The notes under the pieces were generated by a model that was not told the origin of the DNA, did not search any database, and saw nothing but the letters and a program-made list of their open reading frames with translations. A stretch of DNA of 64,000 nt from Micromonospora chalcea (lineage in GTDB: Bacteria > Actinomycetota > Actinomycetes > Mycobacteriales > Micromonosporaceae): positions 51,453-115,452 of the forward strand of contig NZ_MAGP01000035.1 in the NCBI RefSeq assembly GCF_002926165.1. Direction: 5' to 3'. Shown here in pieces: positions 63,709 to 64,000 of the stretch. A program made the position numbers and the translations under genes. Each line of letters opens with the position of its first letter. Position 1 is the first letter of the stretch.

Positions 63709-64000
63709 GTGGATTCGACGAGTACGCGGCGCTGCTGCGGGAGCTGTCCACCCGGCAGCGGGGCGGGGAGCGGGAGATCGCGGCCGAGGCGGAGCGCCGC
63801 CGTGGCCTGCAGGCCGCCGTCGACAAGCTGGGGCAGCGGCTCGTCGCCCAGGGGCAGCACCTGGACCGGCTGGGCCAGGCAATCGGCACGCCGATGACCT
63901 CGGTACCGGCGCCGGCACCGGCGGTTGCGGTGGCCGCCGGACCGGCCGCGCCGGAGGCGGCAGACGCGGGCGGGCGGACGGGGGCGGGGCGGGGGGCGGA
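63705..64000 (+). CDS. Hypothetical protein with coiled-coil N-terminus (partial at right edge)
   Basis: ATG 63705 overlaps the FtsK stop. The first 60 residues form a charged helix (LLRELSTRQRGGEREIAAEAERRRGLQAAVDKLGQRL), likely a coiled coil, then Ala/Pro/Gly-rich sequence continues beyond the window. No family is recognised. The tight coupling suggests it works with the ATPase. Confidence 0.7.
   Translation, partial: MSGFDEYAALLRELSTRQRGGEREIAAEAERRRGLQAAVDKLGQRLVAQGQHLDRLGQAIGTPMTSVPAPAPAVAVAAGPAAPEAADAGGRTGAGRGA

Noticed and set aside
61153..63918. A 921-codon minus-strand frame opposite the FtsK gene
   Set aside because: It is a GC-driven shadow of the FtsK gene, with no family motif and repetitive Arg/Gly/Val composition.

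Overview
This 64 kb window is very GC-rich chromosomal DNA of an actinomycete. Gene content, gene order and the style of the intergenic repeats point to Micromonosporaceae, most likely Micromonospora or a close relative. The assignment rests on the actinobacterial his-trp-lgt-gltBD order, PriA in place of separate HisA and TrpF, XRE/DUF397 pairs, and abundant GTG and leaderless starts with TAnnnT -10 boxes. No rRNA, tRNA, CRISPR array, intact transposase or large PKS/NRPS gene was seen.

1-8.8 kb is a housekeeping run: the end of a membrane-anchored protein, a DUF167 protein, a K+(Na+)/H+ antiporter, a DksA/TraR-type regulator behind its own promoter and leader hairpin, lspA-rluD, a membrane-anchored protein of unknown role, a MinD/ParA-like ATPase with a long repetitive N-terminus, a membrane protein, and a convergent LON-domain protein.

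8.9-17 kb is the first half of the amino-acid supercluster: hisD-hisC-hisB-(small membrane protein)-hisH-(small membrane protein)-priA-ridA, mostly translationally coupled, then an OhrR/Ohr peroxide module with an MDR oxidoreductase, then hisF. 17-32.8 kb is an accessory block that separates hisF from hisI: the yczR/yczE pair, ltrA, fadD, a solitary class I terpene synthase, a TIGR03085 protein, a heterodimeric ABC exporter with one degenerate ATP site, a zinc-knuckle-less rpsD paralogue divergent from a DUF2470 gene across an IdeR-type iron box, a TetR/ABC-2 export operon, and a divergent MerR regulator.

32.8-50.3 kb resumes the supercluster: hisI (in one open frame with a nucleotidyltransferase), trpE, a trp-associated membrane protein, trpC, trpB, trpA, lgt and gltB-gltD. 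Nudix, FAD-monooxygenase and GNAT genes are interspersed. No trpF, trpD or trpG is present. PriA should supply TrpF activity and gltBD supplies glutamate nitrogen.

50.3-55.7 kb holds a membrane protein, a secreted M1-type metallopeptidase, a secreted SGNH esterase, and an MFS exporter divergent from a TetR regulator across three operator-like palindromes spaced exactly 25 bp apart. 55.7-61.1 kb looks like an accessory, decaying region: two small conserved genes opposite an XRE-DUF397 pair, a Panacea-Fic toxin-antitoxin operon, a small membrane protein, an AT-richer patch, a frameshifted PhoX remnant, and a phosphotransferase gene flanked by 42-bp direct repeats. From 61.2 kb to the right edge an FtsK/SpoIIIE-type ATPase is coupled to a partial coiled-coil gene.
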